A DNA stretch of 64,000 nt, from positions 28,979,801-29,043,800 of the forward strand of contig JAWZYU010000019.1 in NCBI GenBank assembly GCA_038380435.1, in the 5' to 3' direction. The notes under the pieces are model-generated. The model was not told the DNA's origin. It saw only the letters and a program-made list of their open reading frames with translations, and made no database searches. Position 1 is the stretch's first letter. The number at the start of each line of letters is the position of its first letter. The translations under genes were made by a program, and so were the position numbers. Of the stretch, positions 11,138-22,095 are shown one piece after another. Source of the stretch: Ryuthela nishihirai (Eukaryota; Arthropoda; Arachnida; Araneae; Heptathelidae).

Positions 11138-12615
11138 CAGGGTGATTCAAAAGCTCTTAGACAAACTCTAAAGGTAGGTCAGGAATACAAAAACAAATTA
11201 TTTTTACATAGGAACATATAGCCGCAAACGCCACCCGAGTGTGCTAGAGGACGTTATTTGCCAGAAATTGAGTTGGGCAGCGTGAGTCATCATCATTCGA
11301 ATCATTGATGTCGCGGGAGCTATTCTAAAGAAGAGTTAACTATGGTCTAAACCAAAAAAATACTGAGATGGCAGATATGCACTTAGCTTATGGGGCAGCG
11401 AATGGAAACAGGTCAGCCGCGGTGCGATTGTATATTTTGAATGGTTCCCAAACAGACACAAGGCGCGTCATAAAACGTTTGTGCGTTTGCACCACAGATT
11501 GTGTGAAACTGGATCTTTTGAAGCAAACCGCCATTGTGGTCGGGACCGAATGACGCGCACGCCTGTCGTGGAAAAAGTGGTCTTACATGAAATTGAACAC
11601 AATCCAAGTACAAGTAAACGAGTTATTTCGCATCACATTCGTGTACCTCAAACCAGTGTGTGGCAAGTATTACATGAGGAGTTGTTACACCCTTTTCACA
11701 TGCAACGGGTCCAATCATTGGAAGAAGGAGATGACCACCCATGTCTGGAATTCGCAGTTGGTTTTTGCAAAACTGTGTTGCACAGCCGAAATTTACAGCG
11801 TTGGTTCCCGTCACCAAGGAAGCTACCTTCTCACGTGAGGGTGTTGTTAATGTTCATAATTTGCATCTGTGGGCACATGACAACCCACGAGCTACACGTC
11901 CCTGTGCTGCGTAACACCGGTTCACCATAATGTTTGGGCGAGCATTGTTGGAGACTGTTTGCTTGGGCCATAACTTCTTCCATCACGACTAGACTGACGT
12001 AGTTAATGGATATTCTTGGAGAAGATCTTGCCGGAACTACTGCATGATGCTCCTGTATCTGTGCACCGACGCATGAAATTTCAGCACGACGGGGCACCCG
12101 CACATTTCACCTTGGTTGTGCGCGAGTATCTCAACAGCACCTTTCCTGCGTAATGGATTGGTCGGAGCAGACCTGTCGCTTGGCCACCAAGATCACCCGA
12201 CTTGTCACCCGTTGATTTCTCCCTCTGGGAATTTCTCCCTCTGGAATTTTTCCCCTTGTGTACGAAACCCCTGTAGCCTCTGATGCTGCCCTCGTCGCAA
12301 GAGTCGTTGAGGCAGCAGCACGTGTCCGCGAGAGGCCTGACATTTTTGAACACGTTCGCAGATCCATTTGTCGACGTTGCGAGGAATGTATTGTTGCGCA
12401 TGGAAAGAACTTTGAGCACTTCCTCTGAAATTGTAAACATGATGTCTATTAAACATATTGTTATACCTTACTTGTATTCCTTTACTTTTGATTCTTCCTG
12501 TACCTCTAGCACACTCAGGTGGCGTTTGCAGCTATATGTTCCTATGTAAAAATGGTTTGTTTTTGTATTCCTGACCTACCTTTACAGTTTTTCTAAGACC
12601 TTTTGAATCACCCTG
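11138..12615 (+). mobile_element. Mariner-related transposon with 84-bp TIRs (DD41D spacing)
   Basis: Both ends are present: 11138 onward begins CAGGGTGATTCAAAAGCTCT and the right end is its near-perfect reverse complement up to 12615, with about 84 bp of terminal inverted repeat including GGTAGGTCAGGAATACAAAA. TA dinucleotides flank it (11136-11137 and 12616-12617). Total length 1478 bp. The plus strand carries a broken transposase (next entry). This is the best-preserved whole element in the window. Confidence 0.85.
11368..12427 (+). pseudogene. Mariner-like transposase, DD41D type, frameshifted
   Basis: It starts at MADMHLAYGAANGNRSAAVR, the N-terminal helix-turn-helix common in arthropod copies of this family, then continues through RLCETGSF, TRTPVVEKVVLHEIEHNPST and QTSVWQVLHEELLHPFHMQR in other frames. 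The first catalytic block reads TKEATFSREG, where the family normally has an Asp before Glu, so a catalytic residue is lost. The second block is QHDGAPAHF and the third SPDLSPVDF; I count 41 residues between the two aspartates (one is an in-frame TAA). The frame ends at 12425-12427. At least four frameshifts or stops make it non-functional. Confidence 0.8.
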
Positions 12616-12622
12616 TATAAAT

Positions 12623-13400
12623 AACTAGCAGATTTACATGGCGTCGCTCGGGTCAGAAACTATTTAATTATAGAGTGGCAGTCCCAAGTCAGAAGTTTCT
12701 AAACCAAAAGCGGAATTTCCTCGCTCAGAAAATCGAACTTTTCAAATCACTTCGTACCCATTAGAATTCCCCGGATACAATATGTCACGCATATGTAACT
12801 TTATAGCAAAAGAAAATTAACTATGGTCTAAGGTGCGTAAAAAATGTAAAGGTACTAAAAAATATTAATTTTTTAACATAATATTCAAAACAATTGTTAA
12901 TTAACATATCTTATGAGATATACGTTTATTAACTTTTGCATATTTTTCAAATTAAGTTAATTATTTTTAGTTCCGATACGAATTCTTAGTTTTTAAAGCT
13001 TTCATTTCAACAAAGAATCTCGTGTTCCGCTCGTGCTTAATTACAATGCTTCAGTACACACGGACACTCGTGCTCCTGATCCAACAAAGTGAACAATGAC
13101 TTTATAACACGTACCTAAAAAGAAATTAGTTTGATGCATTCCTTGTTTCAAATTTATTGGTGGCAACAATCATTTTGAATAACTTTCAACCGTTAATGTT
13201 AAGTCTATAGAAATTTTGAGAAATTCAAACCCGCCCACCCCAATTTTGGTTGACCCCAGGGGGTTCGTGCATAGTCTATATTCTTCCCCTGGGTGATAGG
13301 AACATTCATGCAAAGTTAGGTGCCTCTAGCTCTTCTGGGGGCTGAGTGCATAAACGGACAGACAAACACACAAAAATAAACTTTCTTCTTTATATATTAG
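12623..13400 (+). repeat. Dispersed-repeat-like block, class unknown
   Basis: It begins ACTAGCAGATTTACATGGCG with a CGCTCGGGT core and ends near ACGGACAGACAAACACAC followed by TTTATATATTA. Similar start and end signatures occur in many arthropod dispersed repeats, and a related start seems present near 15745-15780. There is no coding motif. I cannot assign a class, so the boundaries are tentative. Confidence 0.3.
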
Positions 13401-13599
13401 AATTCATGAAATCCTTTAGTTTAAAATGGATCGAAAATAACAAGCCAAACTTTTCAAAATTTAACAGCATTGTGTAAATCTTATTTGTACAAAAGAAAGC
13501 CAAAAAACATTTGAACTTTAAAAAACTTCGCAGTACTGCTTCAGAGTAATAGAATCTGCAAAGAAAAATCATTTCCTTAAACAGAAAGTGCTAAACCTC

Positions 13600-14165
13600 C
13601 TTAGCATCATTGGAATACTGTCTTTTACAATCACCGATTTATCCAAATATATCTATGCTTTTACTGGTAAACACATCAACGGACAAATCTTGACAATCTA
13701 TATTCCTTTATTCATTTCAATGGCTTTTCCTTTTAAGGCAATTGTCAGCCTAGTGTACAATTCTGCTGTTAGTGGATTACCATGAGCGACAGATCTCTCT
13801 TTAGGCAGATAGTGGGGCTTCAACTGCTGCTGAATTCTACTTAGCTAACTGAAGAGACAACTTCTCCATTACGAACCCAAGTATAAAGAGATAGACTTCA
13901 ATCCAAATTCTGTTTTCTGTGTCGGTGATCCGATTTAAAACTGGCTTCACACTTGGTGAATAGAAATCTATTGTAAGATAGCGAATTAAAATAACATTTC
14001 AGAACCAATAAAATTATCTAAAAAATGCAACTTGTTTTTTTTAAATGCCAATCGTATTGAAAGGTCTCGTTTTTCAAAAAAACAAAACAAGAAAGCTCTG
14101 GCTACCAAGGAATGAATTTAAAATTTATCTTCCAGGAAGAAACCTTATCAAATAGAAAGCTTGCA
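13600..14165 (-). pseudogene. Unknown coding-like segment, copy 1
   Basis: This minus-strand segment matches 28563-29095 over several blocks: GATAAGGTTTCTTCCTGG vs a near-identical block, GTTCTGAAATGTTATTTTAA, TTCTATTCACCAAG, and peptides AHGNPLTAE and LTIALKGKAIEMNKG (the second copy has AHGNPVAV and LTIAQKEGATEMKKG). Reading frames are broken here by stops. Conservation at the peptide level suggests a decayed coding exon or a TE gene. I do not recognise the family. The minus-strand sequence near 13560-13580 also contains TTTTCTTTGCAG, which could be a splice acceptor. Confidence 0.4.
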
Positions 14166-14529
14166 TTAGCGTGTTAGTTCAGAATTAGTTTAAAAAAACA
14201 CTACAGGTATGTAGTACAAAAATTTTTTTTGCTAGTTTTAAAAATAACGAACTATTTTCACTTTGTCATCCGTTCGTCTGCAGACATTCATAATTATTGT
14301 TTTTAAAGACAATTTAAAGATTCGTTTTCGTTTGGAAAGGCATTAATGAAATACATATTACGATTAATGTTTTCTGATCTCACAAAAACTTTAATACCGC
14401 TATCTAATGGTGGAGAAAACAGAAAATGCCGAAACTTTGAATAAAATTTGTAAAAGATCTGTTTATGCTACAAATTTGAAAGTTTGGTGAAAGAGGGTCA
14501 TGGTCAAGAGGTTTGCTTTGACAACAGTG

Positions 14530-14909
14530 TTGGGTTGTTTTACCTCTGAGCGGCACTTTTTTGCACACCATGGGCTAAATGGCCAGGTCACATGGACCCC
14601 AAAGGCTCAGAGAAGGTTGGGGGAGGGGACCCACGGGAACAGCTGTTGGGAGGCAGATGATAGCCTCCTGTCAAGGCCATCCAGCATGTTCTTTAACGTG
14701 CACAGGGTATGACTCTCCCGCACACGGAACCATGGTTTAACGTCCCATCCGACGGACGGCGGCCTTTCCAAGCCCATCGGTGTCCCCTACTGACCGTGGG
14801 CAGGGCGGGGAATTTTGCGGAGATAAATCTCAATGCTGACCCAGCTGGGACTCGAACCTGGGAACTACAGATTACGAGCCTGGCGCGCTACCGACTGAGC
14901 CACCCCTGT
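14530..14909 (-). mobile_element. SINE-1 copy, full length with 13-bp TSD
   Basis: Complete copy: on the minus strand it starts with a tRNA-like head (box A GTGGCTCAGTCGGTAGCGCG, box B GGTTCGAGTCC, near 14840-14909) followed by the body (GAGATTTATCTCCGC, GTAGGGGACACCGATGGG, GTGCACGTTAAAGAACA, CAACAGCTGTTC) and the 3' end CTCAGAGGTAAAACAACCCA at 14530-14550. The exact 13-bp repeat TTTGACAACAGTG flanks it (14517-14529 and 14910-14922), so this is a genuine retroposition. Transcription would be by RNA polymerase III from the internal boxes. No poly(A) tail is visible; the partner LINE is unknown. Confidence 0.92.
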
Positions 14910-15311
14910 TTTGACAACAGTGATTTGATCTCTTATCCTAGGAATAGACGCGAAAGACAACTTTTGTGCTTTAAGAGAAAAATGAAAAACTCTTTGTGTG
15001 TTTTAAGGATACTAATAGAATATTACTGTATGCATTTTCCACCTCACCCATTAGTTCCAATTCCCATTACTAGAGGACGCTAAAGGCTATAAATAAGAAT
15101 TTCAAAACCGCTCTCTAACGACGAAAAAGGTACGAAATGTAAATTTAATGTGAATATTTCAAATGACCTATTTATGACAAAAATTCGAAATTTTTTTAAG
15201 AAAGTGTGATGGTCAAGCAGCAATGATTGACCACCTCACCCTACACCAGCAAAGGTGTAGGAAAATAAACTTAAAAGGTCAATGAAAAAATATTTTTCTG
15301 TTGTATAAGTA

Positions 15312-15571
15312 CAGTCGCTCAAAAAAGTATCCGAACACTTTGTTGATTACAGAATTCAGAAAAAATAACTGTCAACGATTTCTTTTTTAGAAATTAATGA
15401 TCTGGCAACCTTCGTGTCACGTGACACGAAGGTTGCCAGATCACTAATTTCTAATCACTAATTTCTAAATCACTAATTTTAAATCACTAATTTCTAAAAA
15501 AAACGTTGACAGATATTTTTTTCTGAATTCTGTAATCAACCATAGTGTTCGGATACTTTTTTGAGCTACTG
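15312..15571. mobile_element. Palindromic MITE, copy 1
   Basis: Ends CAGTCGCTCAAAAAAGTATC and its complement at 15571, flanked by TA (15310-15311 and 15572-15573). The whole element is close to one inverted repeat centred on CACGTGACACG. The right arm carries about four extra repeats of AATCACTAATTTCT. It has Tc1/mariner-like termini and no coding capacity. Other copies are at 24292 and 44855. Confidence 0.88.
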
Positions 15572-15811
15572 TACTAATAAAATGTTACAACTTGCATTTA
15601 TACAATAATTCATTCGTTCGAATTTCCACTGTTTGATGATGTAAAGGCTGGAAATAAAAAGAATCATTCTCGTTGTAAACAGTATCTCATATTGACAGAA
15701 AAGAAATATGTTATTCATCTAGCCGAGCTGATTTATATTTCATTACTAGTTGAACGTACCCGTCGCTGCCTGGGTGTCACTTTTAGCCTATATATTCTTA
15801 TTTTCACTGCA

Positions 15812-16786
15812 TTAACTGTGCGATGCTATCGAGACTGGTGTTGATGTCACGTAAGTAACCTTGGACACACAAACCGAAAGGACAAATGGCAGTCGGTCGA
15901 TTCTGGTATAACATTTCCCACCGGGGACTGAAAACGCAGTCCCAAGTGGGATGGCCTGGCATGGATCACAATTTCGCTGCATACTGTAGGGACAACTGCT
16001 GACGACGAATAGATAAGGATGGTTCATCGGTCTCTACATAGAGACTCTGGACCGGTGAAGTGCGGAAGGCCCCTGTGCAAACACGGAGGGTCTGATGGTG
16101 TAGAGCGTCCAGCAACTTCACCACCGAATCCCAGATGGAGTCGTACACCTGGTCGTACAATGCCCGTATGCACTTGAACCTGAGGTGACGTATGTGTGGT
16201 AAAAAGGTCAATTTCCAATCGAAGATGAGACCAAGAAACTTGGTCTCCGCCACAACTAGAATGATGCTACCACCGAGCCGTAGCTCGGGATGCAGATGAA
16301 GATTACGCTTGTGGAAAAAGTGCATACAAGCGGTCTTCTGTGGGGAGAACAGAAACCCGTTTGCCATCGCCCAAACCGAAAGATTGTTCAGGGCAAATTG
16401 CAGTTGTTTTTCAATGACCCTCATGCTTGACGAAGAGTAAAAGATGCTAAAATCATCAAGATAGAGGGCATTGCCTACAGATGGAGGATTTGTCTAGTAA
16501 TAGAATTAATCTTGACAGCGAAAAGCGTCACGCTCAGAACGTAGCCTTGTGGTAGACAGAGTGTTGCCGACACGGACAGGAAAGGAACATGACGATAAGA
16601 AGTTGGAGATGAAGATCGTCATGTGACCTCTCAAGCCGAAACTATGGAGGTCACGAAGAATGCCGAATCTCAAAACCGTGTCGTATGCTTTTTCGATGTA
16701 CAAGAAAAATGACACCAGGTGCTCTCTACGTAAAAATGAATTTCTGATAGCCGATTCGAGGCGCATCAGATAGTGATAAACTACGA
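15812..16786 (-). mobile_element. LINE relic, RT domain (Jockey-like)
   Basis: Minus-strand reverse-transcriptase fragment. From 16786 downward: HLMRLESAIRNSFLRRE, FFLYIEKAYDTVLRF (motif A with its Asp), RDLHSFGLRGHM, then near 16430-16480 ALYLDDFSIFYSSSS (catalytic YLDD intact), followed by LNNLSVWAMANGFLFSPQKT and FLGLIFDWKLTFLPHI. The end reads QTLRVCTGAFRTSPVQSL and PSLSIRRQQL, typical of the RT-RNase H linker of Jockey-like LINEs. A frameshift lies near 16500. Its 5' side is cut off at 16786 by a SINE-1 fragment. Confidence 0.82.
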
Positions 16787-16960
16787 CGGACGACGGACTT
16801 TCCAAGCTCATCGGCTTGTGGGTTGTGGTGATCTTGTGGTGAGCTTGTGGGTGGTGAGCTTGTGGGTTTAGCGCAGATAAATCTCAAGCTGGCCTAGGTG
16901 CGACTCGAACCTGAGAACTGCAGTTTTACGGTGTGATGCACTACCGACTGAGAAGGAGCA
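16787..16960 (-). mobile_element. SINE-1 fragment with tRNA head
   Basis: Contains the minus-strand tRNA-like head (box B complement near 16898-16912) and the adjacent body, ending at the ACGGACGACGGACTTTCC block, so the 3' half is missing. An internal expansion of TTGTGGGT/GGTGAGC units at about 16830-16870 replaces part of the body. Confidence 0.7.
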
Positions 16961-17340
16961 ATTGTAGAGATTTTCTCCTTCTATTGGACTTTCTTTAGGG
17001 GGGAGGGAGGAATAGTTGGTAACTAACAAAATAATACGACTGGAACAACAGAGCAAGAACTTTAAATTACGTCCACCAAAAAACGTTCGTCTATGAACAT
17101 AACCACCAATTCCCAGTGCCCGTCGTGATCAACCATCCAGTCCCTGACTAACACGATTTTGGTTCAACATATTTTTTAAAGTAGATGTTATTTTCGACTA
17201 GTCATACAGTCGAAAATTTTCGACTGTGTGACTAGGAATTCTCAACTACTTCTCTACGATCGTTTACATTATTGTATTTTTCAAATAAGAAGACACCCTA
17301 TATGTACTCCTTGTCCCAACTATTTAACTTATCCTTCTTT

Positions 17341-18337
17341 ATAATTTCACCTCCAAATGAAATGATTGAAAGATGTTCCATATTTTCCAATACAAATTAA
17401 TGCATTTAGACAGCTGTAACACGAAACATACAGAATTTTCCACATTAAACCCATCCTCACGTGTGAAAGAGGACTCATCTGAGAAGAGCACATTAGCTGG
17501 AAAATTAGGCTGCACTGCGGTCTGATGCAGAAACCAGCGCACGAATTCCACATGAAGAGGGTAATCCTGAGGTTGCAAAGTCTGGATTATCTGAAGATAA
17601 AACTGATGTAACTGCTGCTCCTGCAACACTCTCCACACTGGCCCCGTGTGCGGGAGAGCCATACCCTGTGCACGTTAAAGAACACACTGGATGGCCTTGA
17701 CGGGAGGCTACCATCTGTCTCCCAACAGCTGTTCCAGTGGGTCCCCTTCCCCAACCTTCTCTGAGCCTTCGGGGTCCATGTGACCTGGCCATTTAGCCCA
17801 TGGTGTGCAAAAAAGTGCCGCTCAGAGGTAAAACAACCCAACACTCTCCACACTCTTCACACCGAGGCTTGGTGCAACAGCTCACGTGCTTGTGCCTGGA
17901 TTTTCCTCATTCCACCGTAGGATCTCTTCTTCCATATCAGGAGTGCACATGGTTCTCTCCCGACCAGTGTCATGCATGTTTGCATGGGATGTTCCAGTTT
18001 CTCGCAGTTGCTGGTGCAAACGCACAATTGTTTGATGGTTTGTCACTGTCGTCTGTTTAGGAAGCGCTATCAGTACAACCTCACAGCAGCTCTTCCGTTT
18101 CCATTGGCAGCCCCATAGACAGATGCATGTCATCCATCTCAGGAGTCGTGAAACACTCCATGTTATACGTAATGTGTCTGATTTACGAATGCCGACGACA
18201 AACACAAATCCGTTCTCTGTTCGCCCTCTAACACTGAAAGGTTACGTCAGCGGACATACATTCATAGACGAAAAAGATTTGTCTTGGTATTCCCTATCTC
18301 CCATTGAGATTTGTACAGAGAGTTTTGAAACACCCTG
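17341..18337 (-). mobile_element. Mariner-related transposon (same group as 11138), split by SINE
   Basis: The right terminus at 18337 reads inward CAGGGTGTTTCAAAACTCTC, the same type as the 11138 element, next to TA. The minus strand encodes transposase pieces: LHQQLRETGTSHANMHDTGR and MEEEILRWNEENPGTST (about 17890-18050), then RVLQEQQLHQFYLQ, HVEFVRWFLHQTAVQPNFP and VLFSDESSFTRED (about 17450-17640; first catalytic Asp present). A 5'-truncated SINE-1 (17640-17838) with a 16-bp TSD sits between VWRVLQE and the upstream part. The C-terminal two catalytic blocks and the left TIR are absent. Confidence 0.8.
17640..17838 (+). mobile_element. SINE-1 copy, 5'-truncated, nested in mariner relic
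   Basis: Plus-orientation 3' half of SINE-1 (from CCCGTGTGCGGGAGAGCC to GAGGTAAAACAACC) flanked by an exact 16-bp duplication CAACACTCTCCACACT at 17624-17639 and 17839-17854. The duplicated target is mariner transposase sequence, which fixes the order: mariner first, SINE later. The tRNA head is missing, so this copy arrived truncated. Confidence 0.92.
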
Positions 18338-18527
18338 TATTTGTAAACAAGAATGTTTTAATAATCACTGATGGATGAAAATATATATATCGTTATACAA
18401 ATAGATATGGAATGCAAATTAAAATATGAAAATACATATGGTTATAAAATCCATCCTGATTGGTTAAAGATTATAATTTGTCCCGTGTAGAGTAGGAACG
18501 TTTGCAAACGTATAATTAATTTTTTTC

Positions 18528-18842
18528 AATACTCGACATTAATTTTTACAGCAATCAATTTTTCGTTTGCACCATTTATTACTCGACAATAATTTTTACA
18601 ACAATTAATTTTTCGTTTGCAATCTCCATTACTCCACAACAATTTTTTACAACGATCAGTTCTCAATTGCACTATCTATTACTCGACAATAATTTTACAA
18701 CAATCACTTTTCATTTACAAACTGCATTACTCGACAATAATTTTTACAACAATCAAATTTTTTTTTTACAATCTCTGTTACTCGACAATAATTTTTACAA
18801 CAATCAAATTTTTTTTTTACAATCTCTGTTACTCGACAGTCA
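18528..18842. repeat. Tandem array, about 60-bp unit, 5-6 copies
   Basis: Repeats of ATTACTCGACAATAATTTTT followed by ACAACAATCA and a T-rich spacer, head to tail with 80-95% similarity by eye. The last two units are nearly identical, suggesting recent slippage or unequal exchange. Not coding. Confidence 0.88.
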
Positions 18843-18859
18843 TTTCTATTGTACGTACC

Positions 18860-19610
18860 ATGTTTTAAAATACAACTGTATTCAGCGATTCTTTTCGTTT
18901 CTACTTCTATGGCTACTGATTTCGTTTCAGTAAAAATGAGTTACATGTAAATGAAATATACACACACAAATACAAAACATTAACCAAAGCATAGTCAGGA
19001 AAAAAAATAGAATACATTAAAATATGTCAATCAGTTTATGAATATGGAACGCCTCATCCAAATTTGTATTCGGCAGCTTAAGTATATTACTTTTAAACTC
19101 TTTCAGCATTGTCGTAGTGAAGTGCCTTTATTTCTTCCAGTCGGAGGTTGGGATTTCATGACCCTTCTATGGTTGAAACTGGAAAATTGTTGCTTGTATA
19201 AATATGCGGCTTTTCCCTCGGGGTTGCCGTTTGTTGGATATAGAACACCGAACATAGGTGATTCAATAGGCTTAGAACATTTCCACTTGCATTAATACTT
19301 TAGTTTCGGAACAGAAACACTCCTCGAAATGTATAAAGAATCACTGGTGAAATATCTGTATAAACCAGAAACCCAGAAGAAAATTTAAGTAATTCCTATA
19401 TTGTTTTAAATTACGGTAGTTTTTCTAATTAAAAAAAGTACAAAACGCAATTATATTTATTTGTTTATTCATAAGATATATTTAAACCAAATTTCCGTAT
19501 CCACAGGGGCTATTTGTCCGTTATGCCATCTGGAACACTGCTCCATCAAAAATAATAAACGAAAATCATTTTTATATTTGCCTTTTTGAAATCATTATTT
19601 GCGGTATTAT
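18860..19610. other. Non-coding stretch
   Basis: AT-rich DNA with no repeat or coding motif I can support. Confidence 0.4.
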
Positions 19611-19618
19611 GTAGAGCC

Positions 19619-19830
19619 ATAGATTCCCAACGGAGGCGATACCGCCCCCCAGTGGGTGCGCTGGAGCCTTCCATGGGGGCAGTAGCGGATCCAGAGGCAA
19701 ATGGGGGGGGGGGGGGGGGGTTGAGGCAGTCAAGAGGGGCGGTTAAATAAATAAATTTAATGGAATTTTCTGTGACAACCTTTTTATCTCTTCTATTCTG
19801 TGGTGTCTTCCAAAAGGTTGGGAATCACTG
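19619..19830. mobile_element. hAT-like MITE with internal poly-G tract
   Basis: The ends resemble each other as inverted repeats: left CATAGATTCCCAACGGAGGC and, read from the right, CAGTGATTCCCAACCTTTTG. Flanks TGTAGAGC and TGTAGACA match at 6 of 8 positions. GATTCCCAACC termini are common in hAT MITEs. A run of 18 G lies at 19703-19720. Confidence 0.6.
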
Positions 19831-20311
19831 ATTGTAGACAATTTACTTTGTGAAATAGTCCTACGTCGTCTGCTTCAGTTTATACAAAACTAATATACAC
19901 CACTTGGAATCTTAGCATTATATATTATAGCGATTGGACGTATGAGCATGCGCTGAAATACAATAGAAATGAACTGCACGAGACAAATCACTAATTCAAG
20001 GTGATCCATCACACTTGTTGGCGGATTCTAGCAAAGCAACCAATAATCGAATATCTTGATGGGTATGGAATATCTTCATTTGACTGCGCCAGGCTCAACA
20101 GGCAAGATACGATGGCAAGATGTGTTTCAACAGCTAAATTGGGTTGCCAACGTTTTTATTTTTGATTATTATAATAAAATTATTATTCGTAAGGATATTT
20201 ATGTATGAACAGTCTAAGAAGAACATTAAATTTGAAAAAATATAAAATGCGTCGAACACTTGGTCTAACAAGGTAATACTAAAAATGTATTTTAAAAAGA
20301 TGTTTCATTAG

Positions 20312-20396
20312 CAATGCTTAGCTCAGCGCAATATCTTTTGAGTATTATATCTTTTGATTGGCAACTCAAAGGTCTGCGGTTCAATACCAGCCATTT
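20312..20396 (+). other. tRNA-like relic
   Basis: TTAGCTCAGCGC resembles a box A and, 60 bases on, GGTTCAATACC resembles a box B, with a long variable segment between. Stems do not pair well and a normal acceptor stem is missing. It may be a tRNA pseudogene or the head of an unrecognised SINE; not a working tRNA as far as I can see. Confidence 0.35.
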
Positions 20397-20399
20397 TTT

Positions 20400-21250
20400 T
20401 CAGTCATTCTTTTATAATCCAATTTATTACTATATCACTTTTTTTCACAATTTATTGTAAAAGTTAATTAACATATCTAACAATATAACCAAAAAGACAA
20501 CTGTTGAAGTCGTAATTTAGGAAGAATTCAGTTCAAAATAATAAATATAAATTTATAATCGTAACGGAGTCAAAAAAAGTAAGCGCATGTTTTAGGCATA
20601 TTTTCAACGAACAATTTTTTAAATTACCACTGGAACTTAGAGGGAAAATATTTATATATATATAGGTAAGTTTTACAGTGAAGGGGGAAAAATATTGACG
20701 TAAAGAAATATATATATATGGTAATTCTTACAGCTGAACAAAACAATGAATTGAAGTAGCAAGAACAAGAAAGCTTTTCCGAGTTTTTTCCCTAATTTTT
20801 TCATAAATAAGGCGTTTTGAGAATAGCTTAAAGAAAGGAATATATACATTATGAGTTTCTTTTGAGTCCGCTTCAATTCCATTCAAATCTAGGCATCTTT
20901 CAAAAAAATCTTTTGCATCGGTGCCCTTCCTCTGCTATCAAAGTGCCCCCACCAAAAATTTTAGTTACGAGCCACCGATGTTTTTCCACATGTAGAAGAT
21001 GACTGTAAACTGATATAAATATAATTTGAATTTTAAAATTAAATATTATTATACCAAACTGCTGATTATTTCCTTGTCCATTCCCGTATTACGTAGATAG
21101 ATAGAAAGACAGACAAATTGATCTTAATTAACTTTATTCAATATAATGCACAAAAAAAAAATCACTAAAGATTCGCAAGAGTTGTCACTGGCATGTAGAT
21201 TCGATTTTAAGTTAATATAATCCAAAAATATTTCCAACAACCACAAAACT
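20400..21250. other. Non-coding stretch
   Basis: AT-rich with short TA microsatellites near 20650 and 20710. Nothing else supported. Confidence 0.4.
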
Positions 21251-21265
21251 AGCATATTGTGTAAG

Positions 21266-21638
21266 GTTGGGTTGTTTTACCTCTGAGCGGCACTTTTTGC
21301 ACACCATGGACTAAATGGCCAGGTCACATGGACCCCGATGGCTCAGAGAAGGTTGGGGGAGGGGACCCACTGGAACAGCTGTTGGGAGACAGATGGTAGC
21401 CTCCCGTCCAGGCCATTCAGCGTGTTCTTTAACGTGCACAGGGTATGGCTCTCCCGCACACGGGGCCACGGCTTAACGTCCCATCCGACGGACGGCGGCC
21501 TTTCCAAGCCCATCGGTGTCCCATACTGACCGTGGGCAGTTTTGCGGAGATAAATCGCAATGCTGACCCAGCTGGGACTCGAACCTGGGAACTACAGATA
21601 ACGAGCCTGGCGCGCTACCGACTGAGCCACCCCCGCCC
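21266..21638 (-). mobile_element. SINE-1 copy, full length with 13-bp TSD
   Basis: Full minus-strand copy from the tRNA-like head at about 21575-21638 to the 3' end at 21266, flanked by the exact duplication CATATTGTGTAAG (21253-21265 and 21639-21651). It is very close in sequence to the 14530 copy, lacking a few bases near the GACCGTGGGCAG block. Confidence 0.93.
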
Positions 21639-21738
21639 CATATTGTGTAAGCATATAATTGATAATACAAAACTGAAATTATTGAAAATATTTTCACAAT
21701 TATTATTTATTAATCAAATTTTAAGTTTCCTAAAGAAC

Positions 21739-21908
21739 TAAGGGACCTGGGTTCGAGCGCAGGGTAAGGCCTAGTTGGGTGTGTTGTTTTTCTGCTGAGG
21801 TCCTGCCATCCTCTCTGACCTTCTACTATGGCATATAAACTGACAGGCTCCTGTCAGACCAATCTGTGGCAAGCAGCTGCTTGAGGGGATATTTATTTTA
21901 TTTTAATT
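21739..21908 (+). mobile_element. SINE-2 copy, 5'-truncated, 8-bp TSD
   Basis: It begins just before box B (GGGACCTGGGTTCGAGC) and runs through the SINE-2 body to an A/T-rich tail. TAAAGAAC flanks it at 21731-21738 and 21909-21916. The A box is missing, so it cannot drive its own polymerase III transcription. Confidence 0.85.
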
Positions 21909-22095
21909 TAAAGAACCGATTATCTCAAAACTGCAAGATCAGATCCTTTGGAATAGCATTAAATCAATTATTAGCTAAATATAGGAAATGTAACTTTGTT
22001 AAAGTTTTAGATGCCATAGTGTTGTTCAACAATAACTGATGTAACGTCACTTGTAATGTATATAATTTACACACAGCAACAAGTTGTAAATTTTT

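Noticed and set aside
14709..14905. tRNA gene
   Set aside because: Box A and B are present but belong to SINE-1 heads; anticodon and acceptor stems do not form a proper tRNA.
17505..17853. Several open frames over SINE-1 copies (also at 21338, 31287, 32971)
   Set aside because: The repeated peptides (for example GCFTSERHFFAHHGLNGQVT) are translations of the SINE body and recur at every copy, in both strands.
18617..18933. Two overlapping frames of about 85 codons
   Set aside because: They are translations of the 60-bp tandem array.
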